Positions 13,499 to 24,752 of a stretch of DNA of 64,000 bases are shown here, one piece after another. Where the stretch lies: NCBI GenBank assembly GCA_035578155.1, contig JAPWDM010000022.1:2729076-2793075 (forward strand). The letters run 5' to 3'. Positions within the stretch are counted from its first letter, which is position 1. Each line of letters opens with the position of its first letter. The position numbers and the translations under genes are program-made. This DNA comes from Brachynemurus nebulosus (Eukaryota; Arthropoda; Insecta; Neuroptera; Myrmeleontidae). The notes beneath the pieces were generated by a model. That model saw nothing but the letters and a program-made list of their open reading frames with translations, searched no databases and was not told the origin of the DNA.

Positions 13499-13502
13499 TT
13501 AA

Positions 13503-14594
13503 CCCTTTATGGGCCAAGAATATTTCTAACAATTGTACAAGTCTCGTTTTTGGTACATAGTTTAGAAATATCGTAAATATTAAAATTCTGTCATGTATTC
13601 ACCAGGGAAATGCGTGGAAATTGGTTTTTCCTTTCGTATCCATATGGCTACATTGGCATTTAACTGTAAATATTGCTTATATCTAAAATGTTGCCATATG
13701 GCTACACTGGCTTTTGAATAAAACAAACGTTTTAACAAAAAAAGAATATTTATCTATTTCTACAAAACAGTTTTATTAATTTACAAGCAGAAATAATATT
13801 ACGATTTATTACTGATGAAATGAAATAAAATATTGCTTTGTTTTGGTGAGACGAAGTCGTGTATCACATTTTACACATTTTAATGTCGTGAATGATTTTT
13901 TACAATGTAATCATCGACATTTGTTGGTCTAAACTAGCCAATGATGTATAAAGTCTTTTTATGACAATAAGCTGGATTACGAACGTTTGTGACTCTTATT
14001 TAAATAAGGTTCTTCAAAATCTGATTCTGACGCCAGAATTTCTGTGTCCTCATTATCTAACTGGTGGTAAAATAGTCACATCACAGAGGTTACCATAAAA
14101 TTTGCTATAGCGAACCTAACTACACGTCTCATATTCCAAAAATGAAAAATGTTATTAAAGGCCAGTGTATCCATATGGCTACGAATTGTTCATAACGGTT
14201 ATATTTAACTAGATCAATGTATCAAATTGGCAACAGTAAGTTTTTAGTAAATTTATAAAGGTTTCTAGCCACAAATAAAATAAAATAATGTTAGCATATT
14301 AAAATTAAGTATATAATTAAACTAATAACATACATAAATTTTTTTTTTTTAAATGTATTAATCACCAAAAAATTTAATTATTTTAAACACTTTGAACAAC
14401 CGGCCAAACAAGAAAATTTCATGACAGTTTGAGTGTATATTTTTGTTCAGTAGTGAACAGCACTGTCCAACACCATATTAAATAAGAACCATTTTATGTC
14501 TGTATGCTAGTTTAAATGTATAATTCTTAATAATACAAGAAAAAATGACAATTAAAGTTCACGTAGCCATTTGGCTACCATGGCCCATAAAGGG
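13503..14594. mobile_element. piggyBac-like non-autonomous element
   Basis: Perfect TTAA on both sides (13499-13502 and 14595-14598) and inverted ends CCCTTTATGGGCCA / TGGCCCATAAAGGG. CATATGGCTAC-type motifs recur near both ends (13641, 13692, 14171, 14565), possibly transposase sites. On the minus strand near 13985-14080 an acidic segment (EILASESDFEE) resembles the acidic N-terminal region of piggyBac transposases. The element ends 186 bp before KIF26 exon A. Confidence 0.8.
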
Positions 14595-14780
14595 TTAAGT
14601 TGCGAAATATTGAAAAAAAATATGTTAATAGCTAAAAATTTATATTCTGCGTGTATACTAAATAAAGAGAGTACTTTTAGAAAATGTTAACAAATTAGCG
14701 TTGCATTTGATTCAATTTCCATACGACAAAATTTATACCGTAATATCAGTATTTAATAATTTTGTATTTTTTTTTTTCAG

Positions 14781-14978
14781 GTAAATCATATACAATGTTA
14801 GGCAGCCCAGAAAATGCAAACACACTAGGAATAATACCCTGTGCAATCACATGGTTATTTCGTGGTATTAACGAACAGAAACAAAAAACTGGAGCTCGAT
14901 TTTCGGTACGAGTATCGGCTGTGGAAGTTTGTGGACCATCAAATCAACTTAAAGATTTATTAGCTGGACATGCCAATG
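14781..14978 (+). CDS. KIF26: KIF26-type kinesin, internal exon A (P-loop)
   Basis: Internal coding exon of an atypical kinesin. It is preceded by a T-rich tract and CAG, and followed by GTAAGC. It enters in phase 1, so the first base of the first Gly codon lies in an upstream exon not seen here, and it leaves in phase 1. The translation starts with the end of the P-loop (GKSYTMLG) and contains [12 protein letters not shown] and [13 protein letters not shown], both characteristic of the KIF26/VAB-8 family rather than transport kinesins. Family knowledge: KIF26 proteins bind microtubules but hydrolyse ATP poorly or not at all, and act in cell migration and signalling. The exons encoding the motor N-terminus should lie upstream of a large intron; I could not identify them between 1 and 14780. 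Confidence 0.88.
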
Positions 14979-15014
14979 GTAAGCAATTTTGGCAAGGCAT
15001 CTGTATTCATAATT

Positions 15015-15864
15015 CTAGGGTCGACGGACCTAAGCACATAAGTCAAAAAATTTCATTTTTTAATTATGAGTTTTCTTCATAAGTCTCTTTTTCATCAACT
15101 CACAACCATACTAAACCACATAATATATACAGGATGTTAGTGAATAAGTACGAAAGATTTTAACAGGTGATTGCTGAGACTCTTTTATGTAAAAAATTCA
15201 TACAAACTCAGGTCCGAAAACGCTTAGTTTCCAAGATACAGAGTAAACGGGCTACTAGATAGCCCATACCGGTTTTGTGGTAGGAATAATAACTGGAAAT
15301 TATTTTTATCTTGAAAACGGCTACATGAGCGAAAAGATAGTAAGAGGCCATTTTTGTCAACAATTTATAGAACATTTGAAAAAACATTTTCAAAAACTGG
15401 AAAAAAACATTGGCGTGCCTTTTTTTCCTACAAAAATATATCATCACATGGCCATACGAACGCCACTGGTTTGAATGGAAATATTCTGTCAACTTCACAA
15501 TATGGGTATTGATCCTGTCATAACGTGCCCCAAGTTTTGGATCAGTATAACAAAATATTTTTAAAATATTTACAAAAATTATTTAAAAAGACGAGAAATT
15601 TAACACTCTGTATCTTAGAAACTAGATACAGACTAGTACTTTTTTACATAAAAAAAAAACTCAGCTATCACCCATTAAAATCTTTCGCATTTATTCACTA
15701 ACACCCTGTATAAAGCCCATTATGTATCTTTTTTTATTTTGCCAAAGTTCATCTAATTTAACATGTATATTAATATAGGTACCTAAATAGAAAATAACTT
15801 CAACTTTTTGTGTCTTCTGTAAATTTAACAATTTTGACTTACGTGCTTAGGTCCGCGACCCTAG
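15015..15864. mobile_element. Inverted-repeat element of unknown class, hosting a mariner-like MITE
   Basis: Ends CTAGGGTCGACGGACCTAAG and, inverted, CTAGGGTCGCGGACCTAAG; the inverted match covers about 35 bp. AATT flanks both sides. It begins only 36 bp after the exon A donor. Confidence 0.6.
15130..15708. mobile_element. Tc1/mariner-type MITE, nested
   Basis: TA on both sides. Terminal inverted repeats of about 50 bp start CAGGATGTTAGTGAATAA on the left and CAGGGTGTTAGTGAATAA on the right. No transposase. It lies inside the 15015-15864 element and so is younger. Confidence 0.75.
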
Positions 15865-18466
15865 AATTCTCATACATAAATACAGAACAAGAACGCGTGA
15901 CGTATTTGATAATAAACTGTAACTTATTGAATTTGTTAATCTATAACTGAACACAACTGGGTGCACTAATAAAATAAGAGATGTTTGGATAAAAAAAAAT
16001 TGTTTTTATGCTGTGACTACTAAAAGTTGAAATTCTCAAATAATTTGTGAGCAAATGTACTTATAGTTCAGTTACCCCACCTCCTCAAACAAATGCAACA
16101 AATGAAACAAAATTAGACGAACTTAATTTTTGATTTTTTTTTGTTATTGTTATAATAGACGAACGTACAGTAACTTAAGTCTGTGCGTCTAATTTTGCTA
16201 CATTTGTTAATGACGTCATAATAATTTTAATACTATGATTTTGTAGCATATAAATTTTCATTTTTCAAACGAAATATAATAAAATTAATTCTATTCATAT
16301 TCAGTAGCAGAAAAGGATTAAAATAAATATATACATATATATTTTTTTATTTAAAAAATAATTAAATTATTATTAATAAATAAATAAAAATTAAGAAAAA
16401 AGGAAATAGCAACTGAAGTTTTTTCAGCAGATTTTATTTTTAATTTAATTACAGAAAACAAACTTTTATTTAAAAATAATATTTAATTAAAAAAATATAA
16501 GATAATACAATTTTCATTAATTAACACTTTATTGTTTCATAAAGAATACACTGTAAAATAAAATTTTAATATTCTAAAATATTATATCATATTAATGAGA
16601 AAAGTCAATTTTTATAATATTGACCAATGCATTATTACAATAAAATTGTATTATTGCTGTAAATCCATACATGTTCGCAACGTGCTCCCATTAGTCTGTC
16701 TATTTTGTCTACTTTAGTACCCCCACTGTCCTTCCCAAGTCTGAATCCCGCGTATTGACTGGTCTCCATGCTGCGCCATGTTTGAACAAAACGGTCTAAC
16801 AAATTGTAAAATAAACGAGAAGCAAACAACTATAGCATTAAGATAATTACCTAAATTAATTAAAACTAAAAGCGTATAAATTCAGTCGCTGTGTATGAAC
16901 AAAAGTAGTATATGAATATATAACGTGAAAAATACAGAATGTTTCGAGTACACGACAGCACCAGTTGCGATGTCAACTATGTACACGGGCCAATATACAT
17001 ATATGTACATGACAACTTCAGTGGCGGTGCCAGACTATTTTATTATTATTTAAATTTATAGCAATATTATATTTACATCCTAGTAAATAAATACATTTTT
17101 GATTATAAAATATTTAAGTATTTAGTTATATGTCAGAATAGAGTGGCAGTCTTATTTTCCATTAAGCAGGTGGTAATGAATGTGAACACAAACATTTTAA
17201 TGAAACCAAAATTACCCTTCGGTTAAAAGTATAAATTTACAAACACAGTAATAATGTACCTACAGCATAAGGATAATAAATCCAGTCTCAAATAGTAAAA
17301 CCTTCTATCAATAATAAATTATTAAATTCTTAGTGATCCTATTCATTCTTTGTAATTTAGTTTATGTATTCTGATCTGATGGTATTAATTATTCAAATAT
17401 TTTAAGTAAATTTTTAGTGGGCATTACAATTCAATTTAAATTCTAAACATTTAATGAAAACATAGTTTGCAGAGAACTGGCTTTATCGAAACTTACTCAT
17501 TTAAAAATATATAGTTAAATTTTAAGGAGAAACATTAATTAATTGTTCCTCACTAATGAAACAAGAATTTGTAAATTGAATTCTAGACTTGCAAAGCAAA
17601 ATATTAGTATAACAGTATTACTTTCTGATGATTGATGACTTGTTTTTATAATTTAATTATATTTATATAAATTTCATCGAAAAATATATCGACTTTATCT
17701 GCAAATATACAAATAAATACATAGACATTATAAATTTATAGAGACCGTACGTTACAATAGTATACCATTTCCTTTCCATCACTAATCCGACGAAATCGTG
17801 CTCTATTAGTATGAACAGGGGCACAAAACGGGTGGGGGGGTTCAAGGAGTCCGGACTCCCCTAGAATTATTTGGCTCTCTCATAAAATTACGTAAATTTT
17901 CCTTCAATTTATTTTATGTATATTAAAAAGTAAAATTTTTAGTAGTATACTGTTATTTTTTAATTGAAAATTGAATTTTCGGAGACGACATTTTGTGATA
18001 ACATTTTCCAATGTTATCGTAGAATTACGTTATCAAAAATGGGTTATTTAAATTTTTGTTCGACCCCCCCTCACCAGATTCGTAGTTGTTGCGCCCTCGG
18101 GTATGAGAGATCTCTAATTTCACACCAGATTTATGGAAATCAGAAAAAAAAATATAGTAAGTATTATTTTTAAAGTGATATAAAATTACAGAAATATACC
18201 TATTAAGTTTTTAAGTGTTGAAACTAACTGACCTAAGAAACATTATAACTAATCTGGAACTCTTCAAACAATTTTGTAATGAACACTCGGTATATCAAAA
18301 AATGATGGAGTTCAAGTAACGTTTTAATTTAGTTTTATTTTGTAAATGAAGGAGGAATGGAGCTGTTAGCGAGACACCATTATTTCTTCATTTATTATAC
18401 TTAATTTCTGTTATTTGATTTGTAACAATTAATTATTTCAAGTGAGTTGAAGGCGACATTCTATGT
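15865..18466. other. AT-rich intronic DNA, nothing identified
   Basis: A weak inverted pair around AATTAGACG (about 16123 and 16190) was seen, but no bounded element or exon. Confidence 0.5.
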
Positions 18467-18871
18467 CGCACCATTAGTTCAATAGGGTGATATGTGCAAA
18501 TTTTTAATTTTGAGATATTTGACAATAAAGATTTTAAAAATTCATATAAATGAACCTAGTGCACGAAATTTTTTGAAAATTTAGCAATTTATTCCTACAC
18601 TCGCTCTTTACTTATTATAATAATTAATTTTTCTTTAGTTCAATTAGGAAAATTTTTTTTGCAGTTATAACCGCGAAAATCAATAGCATAACAAAAAGAA
18701 AATTGATTATATAGTGAGAGCAATGCGGTTACAAAGGCAGTTGTAACTTCTATGCAATCATTTTCTTCGTATAAGGAATAATTTTTAAAATTTTTGGAAA
18801 CATGAAATGTAAAAAAAGGAAATGTGGAAGTGGTGTTTATTTTTTAAAAGTTAAATTATCAACTTAATGTG

Positions 18872-18875
<4 letters not shown>

Positions 18876-18964
<89 letters not shown>
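18876..18964. repeat. (TA)n array
   Basis: First array of the duplicated segment. Confidence 0.97.
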
Positions 18965-18968
<4 letters not shown>

Positions 18969-19113
18969 TTGATTATTGAAATTGTTAAAAATAGGTAATT
19001 TATAATTTTTACTGAATTGTTCTCAAAAGCTTCCTTAGGCTAGTCTTCAAATCCAGAGGAAAATCTTCAGCCTTGTAATCAGAGGCGGATTTACATAAGG
19101 GCACTTGGGGCAC

Positions 19114-19115
<2 letters not shown>

Positions 19116-19183
<68 letters not shown>
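19116..19183. repeat. (TA)n array
   Basis: Second array of the duplicated segment, interrupting the first copy of the hAT-like terminus. Confidence 0.97.
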
Positions 19184-19185
<2 letters not shown>

Positions 19186-19296
19186 TTGATTATTGAAATT
19201 GTTAAAAATAGGTAATTTATAATTTTTACTGAATTGTTCTCAAAAGCTTCCTTAGGCTAGTCTTCAAATCCAGAGGAAAATCTTCAGCCTTGTAAT

Positions 19297-19986
19297 CAGA
19301 GGCGGATTTACATAAGGGCACTTGGGGCACGTGCCTTGGGTCAAGGGCCTCCACACAATAGGGGCCTTCACAAAATTGATAATAAATCTCTTAAGGGGGA
19401 AAAAGTTAAGTAAAGGCACAGTTTTTCAAGTTTTTTAAAATAAACATGGGGAAGTTTATTGAATTGATATAAAACCTAGCTAAAAATACAGAGTATAGGT
19501 CTCAGCAAATTTTTTTAGATAAAAGTATTTCAAAATGACCGTGCTACAGCTGCGGGAAGTTGGAACCTTATTTTTGCGTCGCGTCGTGCAGTCTACGGGA
19601 CTCAAATCTTAATTAAAATCAAAAAATAAAATGTCCACTGTTCAAATTTATAAATACATACCATTTGTATAATGAAGAAAAAAGAAAAAAAATAATCAGG
19701 ATCATTTTGAAAAAAGATCGCTTAGGTATTTTTTTTATAAATATTCGGTAAAAAACAATGTTTATAATTTTTAAAAAACTACAAACGTCTTGCAATTTAC
19801 GTAACTTTTCCTCCTTAAAAGAGTAGAATAGAAGAAAATAGAAAGGATAAGCGCTTTTTTGTTTTTTTGCTCGTAAACCCAGTTTTTCGGGGAAATTTGA
19901 AAAATTTTGGAAATTTCCTTACTGCTTTAAAAAGGGTCTCCACATGAAAAGTGCCCGGGGCCTCCACAAAGGTAAATCCGGCCCTG
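19297..19986. mobile_element. hAT-like non-autonomous element
   Basis: Ends CAGAGGCGGATTTAC and, inverted, CAGGGCCGGATTTAC. Flanking 8-mers CTTGTAAT (19289-19296) and CTTCTAAT (19987-19994) match at 7 of 8. Its first 35 bp also occur at the end of the upstream duplicate. Confidence 0.75.
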
Positions 19987-20756
19987 CTTCTAATAAAATT
20001 TATAACCCCCTAATCCAAAATATTTTACATGGCGATTCTGTTAGGGACCACTATTTTCCTAAATCTAGTAATAACTTATACTACTTATACACAACACAAA
20101 ATATATTTAAATATAAAATTTAATTATAACTATACAATAAAATACATAATAACAATACAAAAATGAAGAGTTATTCCTGTTAAAACAAGTATGTACATAT
20201 GTATACAACTACAGCTATACTGTTTATCTCGGATAATACCTTTATGGTACATCATACATAAATAATATGATATACATATGAGAAGAAATCGTAGCCCAAC
20301 TTAATAACAAAAATAAAAATATTGCTACCTATGTATGTATGATAAGGATACCTATATATTATTCAAACAATAAATGAATTTTATTTTTAGTTATCGGTGG
20401 ATATAACAACAAACGTTTCTTAATTGAACTTGAAATTTTATTGCATTGTATCTATATTCACCAATTCAATGAAGTGATATTAACTAATATGACTTTATTT
20501 TATAAACTAATGTTAGAAAAAGGTCAAAAATTAGTAAAATATTGTCAGATATGTCCTAATTGTCTTAATAAGATTTAAATGGGGGAAAAAATTCCATAAA
20601 GTTATAACTGTTAAAAGTTATCATATTTTTGTTATTTATTAACATTTACTTATACTTGTGGGTTAGGATAGTGTAGAAAAATATGCTTAATCCCAATATA
20701 CTCTTAACTCGAAAAAGATATTTTTGCATATATCACCCTATTGAACTAATGGTGCG

Positions 20757-21224
20757 ATGTGTTATTATTATTTTAATATTCTCATTCACTACACTACAAA
20801 TAATATAATGCATAACTACATAATTAATCAAGTTCTGTAATATTATCATTTTATTAATTAAATATATTATTTAATAACAATTTGAGCCAGCATTTCGAAA
20901 TTCGAAATGTATATTATGTATCCGTTTATACACTACTCAACAAAATTATAAAAATATTTGAACGTTTATGATACGATTAAATGTGTAATTATACGAAGAA
21001 ATACTATATGCAAGTGTCTTTTCTGTCTCATATAAAATCAAAGGGGGCCAGCAAAAAAAATCATCAAAAGTTTCATTATCAGTTGTTTTAATTCTCAGTT
21101 GTTCACAAATTTTCAAAATAATTTTTTTATACTTCTTTAAAATCGCACATTGACCATTATAGCTCAGAATATATACAAATTTATTTGATAACGGAAATAA
21201 CCTAATTTTCTGTTTTATTTTTAG
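20757..21224. other. Intronic DNA before KIF26 exon B
   Basis: No element recognised. Confidence 0.5.
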
Positions 21225-21443
21225 ATTCGGAACAGTCACCAGGTGTTTATTTACGAGATGATCCCGTTTTTGGCACGCAACTACAAAATCATAGTGAACT
21301 GCGTGTACCAACTGCCGAAAAGGCTGCATTCTATTTGGACGCTGCGATAGACAGTCGAGGGACAACCAAAGAACAACAGCGTGACTCACATTTATTGTAT
21401 ACGTTACATGTTTATCAATATAGCGTCGCTGGAAAAGGTGGAG
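21225..21443 (+). CDS. KIF26: KIF26-type kinesin, exon B (degenerate switch I region)
   Basis: Second visible coding exon, between a TTTTTAG acceptor and a GTAAGC donor, phase 1 at both ends. The peptide includes [32 protein letters not shown] and [12 protein letters not shown], the KIF26 version of motor helix 3 and switch I. The canonical kinesin switch I signature NxxSSRSH is replaced here by QQRDSHLL, so the residues that position the ATP gamma-phosphate are largely missing. This fits a motor domain used for microtubule binding rather than movement. The open frame of the exon on the opposite strand is a shadow. Confidence 0.9.
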
Positions 21444-21505
21444 GTAAGCCGCAAAATAAGAAAACATAAGAATAAACTTCTAACAATATCCTTCTTGGTT
21501 TCTAG

Positions 21506-24229
21506 TTGCCGGTGGTAGAAGTCGTCTTCATCTTATAGACCTTGGTAATTCGGATCGAAGCAAATCCAGTGGAGGAATACCACTATCGGGCTTAGGAAAT
21601 ATTCTTTTAGCAATTTTTAACGGACAGAAACACCTTCCATATAAAGAACATAAATTGACGCATGTCCTAAAAGAATGTCTGAGCTCATTAACGTGTCACG
21701 CAGCAATGATAGCACATGTTTCTCCTTGTGCACAAAACTACATCGATACATTGACAACTGTTCAGTTAGCCTCACGCATACATCGAATGCGACGGCGTAA
21801 AATTAAATTTATCCCTGTGGGTACAAATGCGGGTTCCGGAGGCAGTTCTGGAGAAGAGGCTACACGAACAACTGGTACTAGTAGTGAGCCAGATCCATCC
21901 AGTAGCGACTTATCGGCTGATACAGTTATTTACGTTGGACCAGCAGACGATGCTACAGACGGTGAACACCCGCCAGTTTATATTCCTAGCCTTAATTCGG
22001 GTGATAATAGGTGTGCAATGGGTAAAGCTTTAAGGGGTTCCTCAGCCGAACATCGAAATAAAACATCACAAAAGAGTCATGACGAAAAAATTAGCCCTGC
22101 TCATAAAATAAACGCTAGTATGAAACAAAACACTCAATCTCATCAAGTAAATAAATCACCAGCACATGTCAGTAGTGCTAAATCTTCTCCCGTCCGAACT
22201 AAAATTTCTACATCGAAAACTATATTACCATCTCAAGATCCACAGCCGAATACTAAAATTCCAGTATATAATCCAACACCAATTAACACCAGTGATGAAC
22301 AGTGGATCGATGGACCTAGAATATCTAAACATAAAGTAGCTGAAGCGAGACATTTAATGAAAGAAACCCATCATGTTAAAAAGAGGGAAACTTGGATTGA
22401 TGGACCATTACAAGTAAACTCTTTAAATTTACCACCACATAATGTACATAATAGTGGTTATGGGTATATGGATAGCCATAAAAAAAGTATGATACGAAAG
22501 TGGGTTGAAAATCAGACATCGCAAATCCAAAGAGCGAAACATTTATCTTCTAGAAACGAACCTAATAGAATTCAGCAGGCACACAGTTTTAAAGAAATGA
22601 CTACATTTAAAACATGTGAGGATGATGAGCCAATTAGAGAAGTAAATCCGCTTGTCGAAGATAGTTTTAAAAAGCAAGAAGTTGAAAAATCTACAATCAG
22701 AACGGGTTTAAAACTATCAGCAGAAAAGTCTGTAAACGATGTTATTACAGAATGTAAGTCAAATGAAGAAATTTCGACTCCTCAAACATCAGAAAATGAT
22801 CGGGATCAAAAACCAGAGGATGTAGAAGACGATGAAGAAGTAGTTGTAGAAATACCTCCTGCATTACCACTTATTCAACCACTTAGCAGTCGAGAGGTAT
22901 CTATGGAAAGTTTAGACGTTCGGATAAAGGAACGCTTACGTTCATCGTCTGATTTACAAGATCAAAATTTTGACGACGACATTGATGATAATGATGACGA
23001 TGAAGTTCTTGAAATAATAGAAGTTGAGGAACCATTAGAACCTGTCCCAACAATGGACAGTTGTTTACAAGTAACTGAAGAAGATATTGCCCTTTGTATG
23101 GGTTCCTTATCAATTGGTTACGAAGATGGTAAGATTTCTTCAGATGAACATCCCTTAAGAGTATTAAGTCAAGAAAACTTAACAGTCGTATCAACTTTTA
23201 CAGACTCAATGTCTGTGTTTACTGATTTAGAAAGAAATTTCCCTAAGAATAATTATGAAAATTCAACATATATATTCCCAGATACTCAAGCTTACAGTAT
23301 TTATAGTGATGATTACGAAGATCCCGACTGCCCCGCTCCAGACTTGTTAAAAAACGTAAACCCTGATGATACGTCAAGACGTAAATTTGAACAGTTAGCG
23401 CGTCTCCATGAACTGTATACAAACAGGCTAGCAAAGGCAAATGTTACTAATTCATTTACATATAAGGAAAACCGTCAACAACAGCAACGATCCTTATCAA
23501 GATGTGATTCATTAACGATGTCGGAAATGTTATATGGAAATGCTCATGAAACTGGGAGTATATACAGTGAACCACCATACAGACCAGATCAAGAAAAATT
23601 TTGTGAAAATTGTAAAGTAAATATGGTACGACCTGCTACGGCACAAAACTGGTATACAGATTCACAGTTATCAGCTAGTGCTACACATTTAGCTACAGAT
23701 AATTTATCAAATTTAGGGAGTAGATTTCAAAGATTTTGCCACAAAATGTCAAGAGATAGTTATAATATTGCATCTCTGCGTCATCCAGATGGTGCGTCAA
23801 ACCCAAATTTGAAAGATGAAACAGAGAGAATTCCCGGCAATGGTGCATCCGGCTCCGATCATGACGAAGAATATTCTGATACAAAAAACAATCATATAGA
23901 GGAGAAAAAAAAATTAAACGAATCCTCTGACGATATTATACAACCATTACCCGTACCAGTTAGTATATCGTCGCAAGAAAAAATTAACCGACGAATGCTT
24001 AGTATTAGTTCCGGTCTTGCAGCCATTAAATTAAATCAACAACAACAACAACAACAAAATGAAGGTTATGACAGTGGTCATGACTCTACTCCACGAACAT
24101 CTAAACATAGTCCAGCTGCAATATCTCGACGTGCCGAAAGCGGGTATGACAGCGTTGTTAGAGACAGTGAAAGTTCCAGCATCGATTCCGATATTAGCAG
24201 ACGATCGCATGCGATACCAACGAGGGGAG
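21506..24229 (+). CDS. KIF26: KIF26-type kinesin, large exon C (end of motor and long tail)
   Basis: Very large exon after a 62-bp intron (TTTCTAG acceptor). Its start encodes the end of the motor: GGRSRLHLIDLGNSD in place of the switch II signature DLAGSE, then LGNILLAIFNGQ, YKEHKLTHVLKECLSSLTCHA and the final motor helix YIDTLTTVQLASRIHRMRRRK. The remaining roughly 800 residues are low-complexity tail with family-like islands: two WIDGP motifs (QWIDGPRISKHKV and ETWIDGPLQ), an acidic stretch near 22820-23040, KFCENCK near 23600, a run of seven Gln at about 24035-24057, and GYDSGHDS and ESGYDSVVRDSES near the end. I place the 3' end at a GTAAAT donor (24230) because splicing there restores the frame to the conserved C-terminal exons. 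Without that splice the frame runs on to TAA at 24325-24327. Confidence 0.9.
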
Positions 24230-24352
24230 GTAAATACAAACACAAGCATGACCGTTCCTTCTGTTCGTGGCTGTTGAATCCATTTACTTGCAAACATATC
24301 GACGAGCCTCCAGAAACACATTTTTAATTGATCGTTTTGCTGATATGTACAG
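24230..24352 (+). other. 123-bp KIF26 intron or retained alternative C-terminus
   Basis: GTAAAT donor and TGTACAG acceptor, phase 1. Its length (41 codons) keeps the flanking frames in register, but it contains an in-frame TAA at 24325-24327. If retained, the protein gains a basic, cysteine- and tryptophan-containing tail (DRSFCSWLLNPFTCKH followed by about a dozen residues) and loses the last 103 residues. The first part looks more protein-like than the AT-rich introns around it, so regulated retention is plausible. Confidence 0.6.
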
Positions 24353-24493
24353 TTGTTGGGCTCCATGGTGTGAGGTTTCCGTGGCTCGAAGAAAAAATTC
24401 GCAAACTCAGTCATGAACAAACATTATTGAAGATTGAATTGGCGGCAGCGAAAGCAAGATTGCTGATACCGAGATCACAATGGAATTATGAAT
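24353..24493 (+). CDS. KIF26: KIF26-type kinesin, exon D (C-terminal coiled-coil part)
   Basis: Coding exon reading VVGLHGVRFPWLEEKIRKL followed by a short charged helix and ending RSQWNYE, with a phase-1 GTAAGT donor. The heptad-like pattern and the SQWNYE ending match the conserved C-terminal module of KIF26 proteins. The frame is continuous with exon C only across the 123-bp intron. Confidence 0.8.
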
Positions 24494-24578
24494 GTAAGTT
24501 TTGTTTCATTTAACCCAAAAATGCCCTGCATGATATCCTGCACTTGTTGATGACTGAAACCTAATCTGTTCCATTCAG

Positions 24579-24748
24579 TACACGTTGAATCAAGCATGGA
24601 TTGGCGTCATCCTGGGTTTCTTGAAGCTTTGGAAGCTGAAACTATTATACTTCGAAAACGTGTTGACGCCTGCAAATCTCACATCATGATGGTTACTTGT
24701 TTTGATGCTTCTCCCAAACATATCCAGCGAAATGATAATAACGAATAA
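24579..24748 (+). CDS. KIF26: KIF26-type kinesin, terminal exon E
   Basis: Last coding exon after an 85-bp intron (TTCCATTCAG acceptor). It continues the conserved C-terminal block as LHVESSMDWRHPGFLEALEA, then RKRVDACKSHIMMVTCFD, and stops at TAA 24746-24748. This end block is the most conserved non-motor part of KIF26 proteins, which supports treating exons D and E as genuine although an in-frame stop precedes exon D in the unspliced DNA. Confidence 0.88.
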
Positions 24749-24752
24749 TAAA
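24747..24752 (+). terminator. Possible poly(A) signal overlapping the KIF26 stop
   Basis: AATAAA begins inside the TAA stop codon. Such an early signal would give almost no 3' UTR. The downstream DNA is so AT-rich that other signals are equally possible. Confidence 0.25.

Larger units (their letters stand above)
18876..19330 (+). repeat. Tandem duplication of a (TA)n-plus-unique segment
   Basis: About 150 bp following the first (TA)n array (18965-19115) is repeated, to my reading identically, after the second array (19183-19330). The period is about 218 bp. The first copy stops abruptly at GGGGCACG and runs into TA units; the second continues into the hAT-like element. Confidence 0.9.
18467..20756. 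mobile_element. Candidate 2.3-kb element with terminal inverted repeats
   Basis: CGCACCATTAGTTCAATAGG opens the left end and its reverse complement closes the right end; the match continues through GGTGATATNTGCAAA, about 35 bp in all. ATGT flanks both ends (18463-18466, 20757-20760). It contains the hAT-like element and the (TA)n duplication. Class unknown. Confidence 0.6.
14979..21224 (+). other. Large KIF26 intron (6.2 kb) holding several transposons
   Basis: GT-AG intron between the P-loop exon and the switch I exon, phase 1 on both sides. It carries a nested pair of inverted-repeat elements (15015-15864 and 15130-15708), a larger candidate element (18467-20756), a hAT-like element (19297-19986) and two (TA)n arrays. 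I see no coding exon inside it. Confidence 0.85.

Noticed and set aside
20946..21467. 173-codon minus-strand frame over KIF26 exon B
   Set aside because: Shadow of the plus-strand exon; the plus-strand reading has kinesin motifs and splice sites.
24325..24327. Stop-codon readthrough to reach the conserved C-terminal exons
   Set aside because: TAA followed by TTG is not a favourable readthrough context, and a phase-matched GT-AG intron removes it.
24031..24420. Overlapping frames on both strands at the KIF26 3' end
   Set aside because: Shadows of exon C and exon D.
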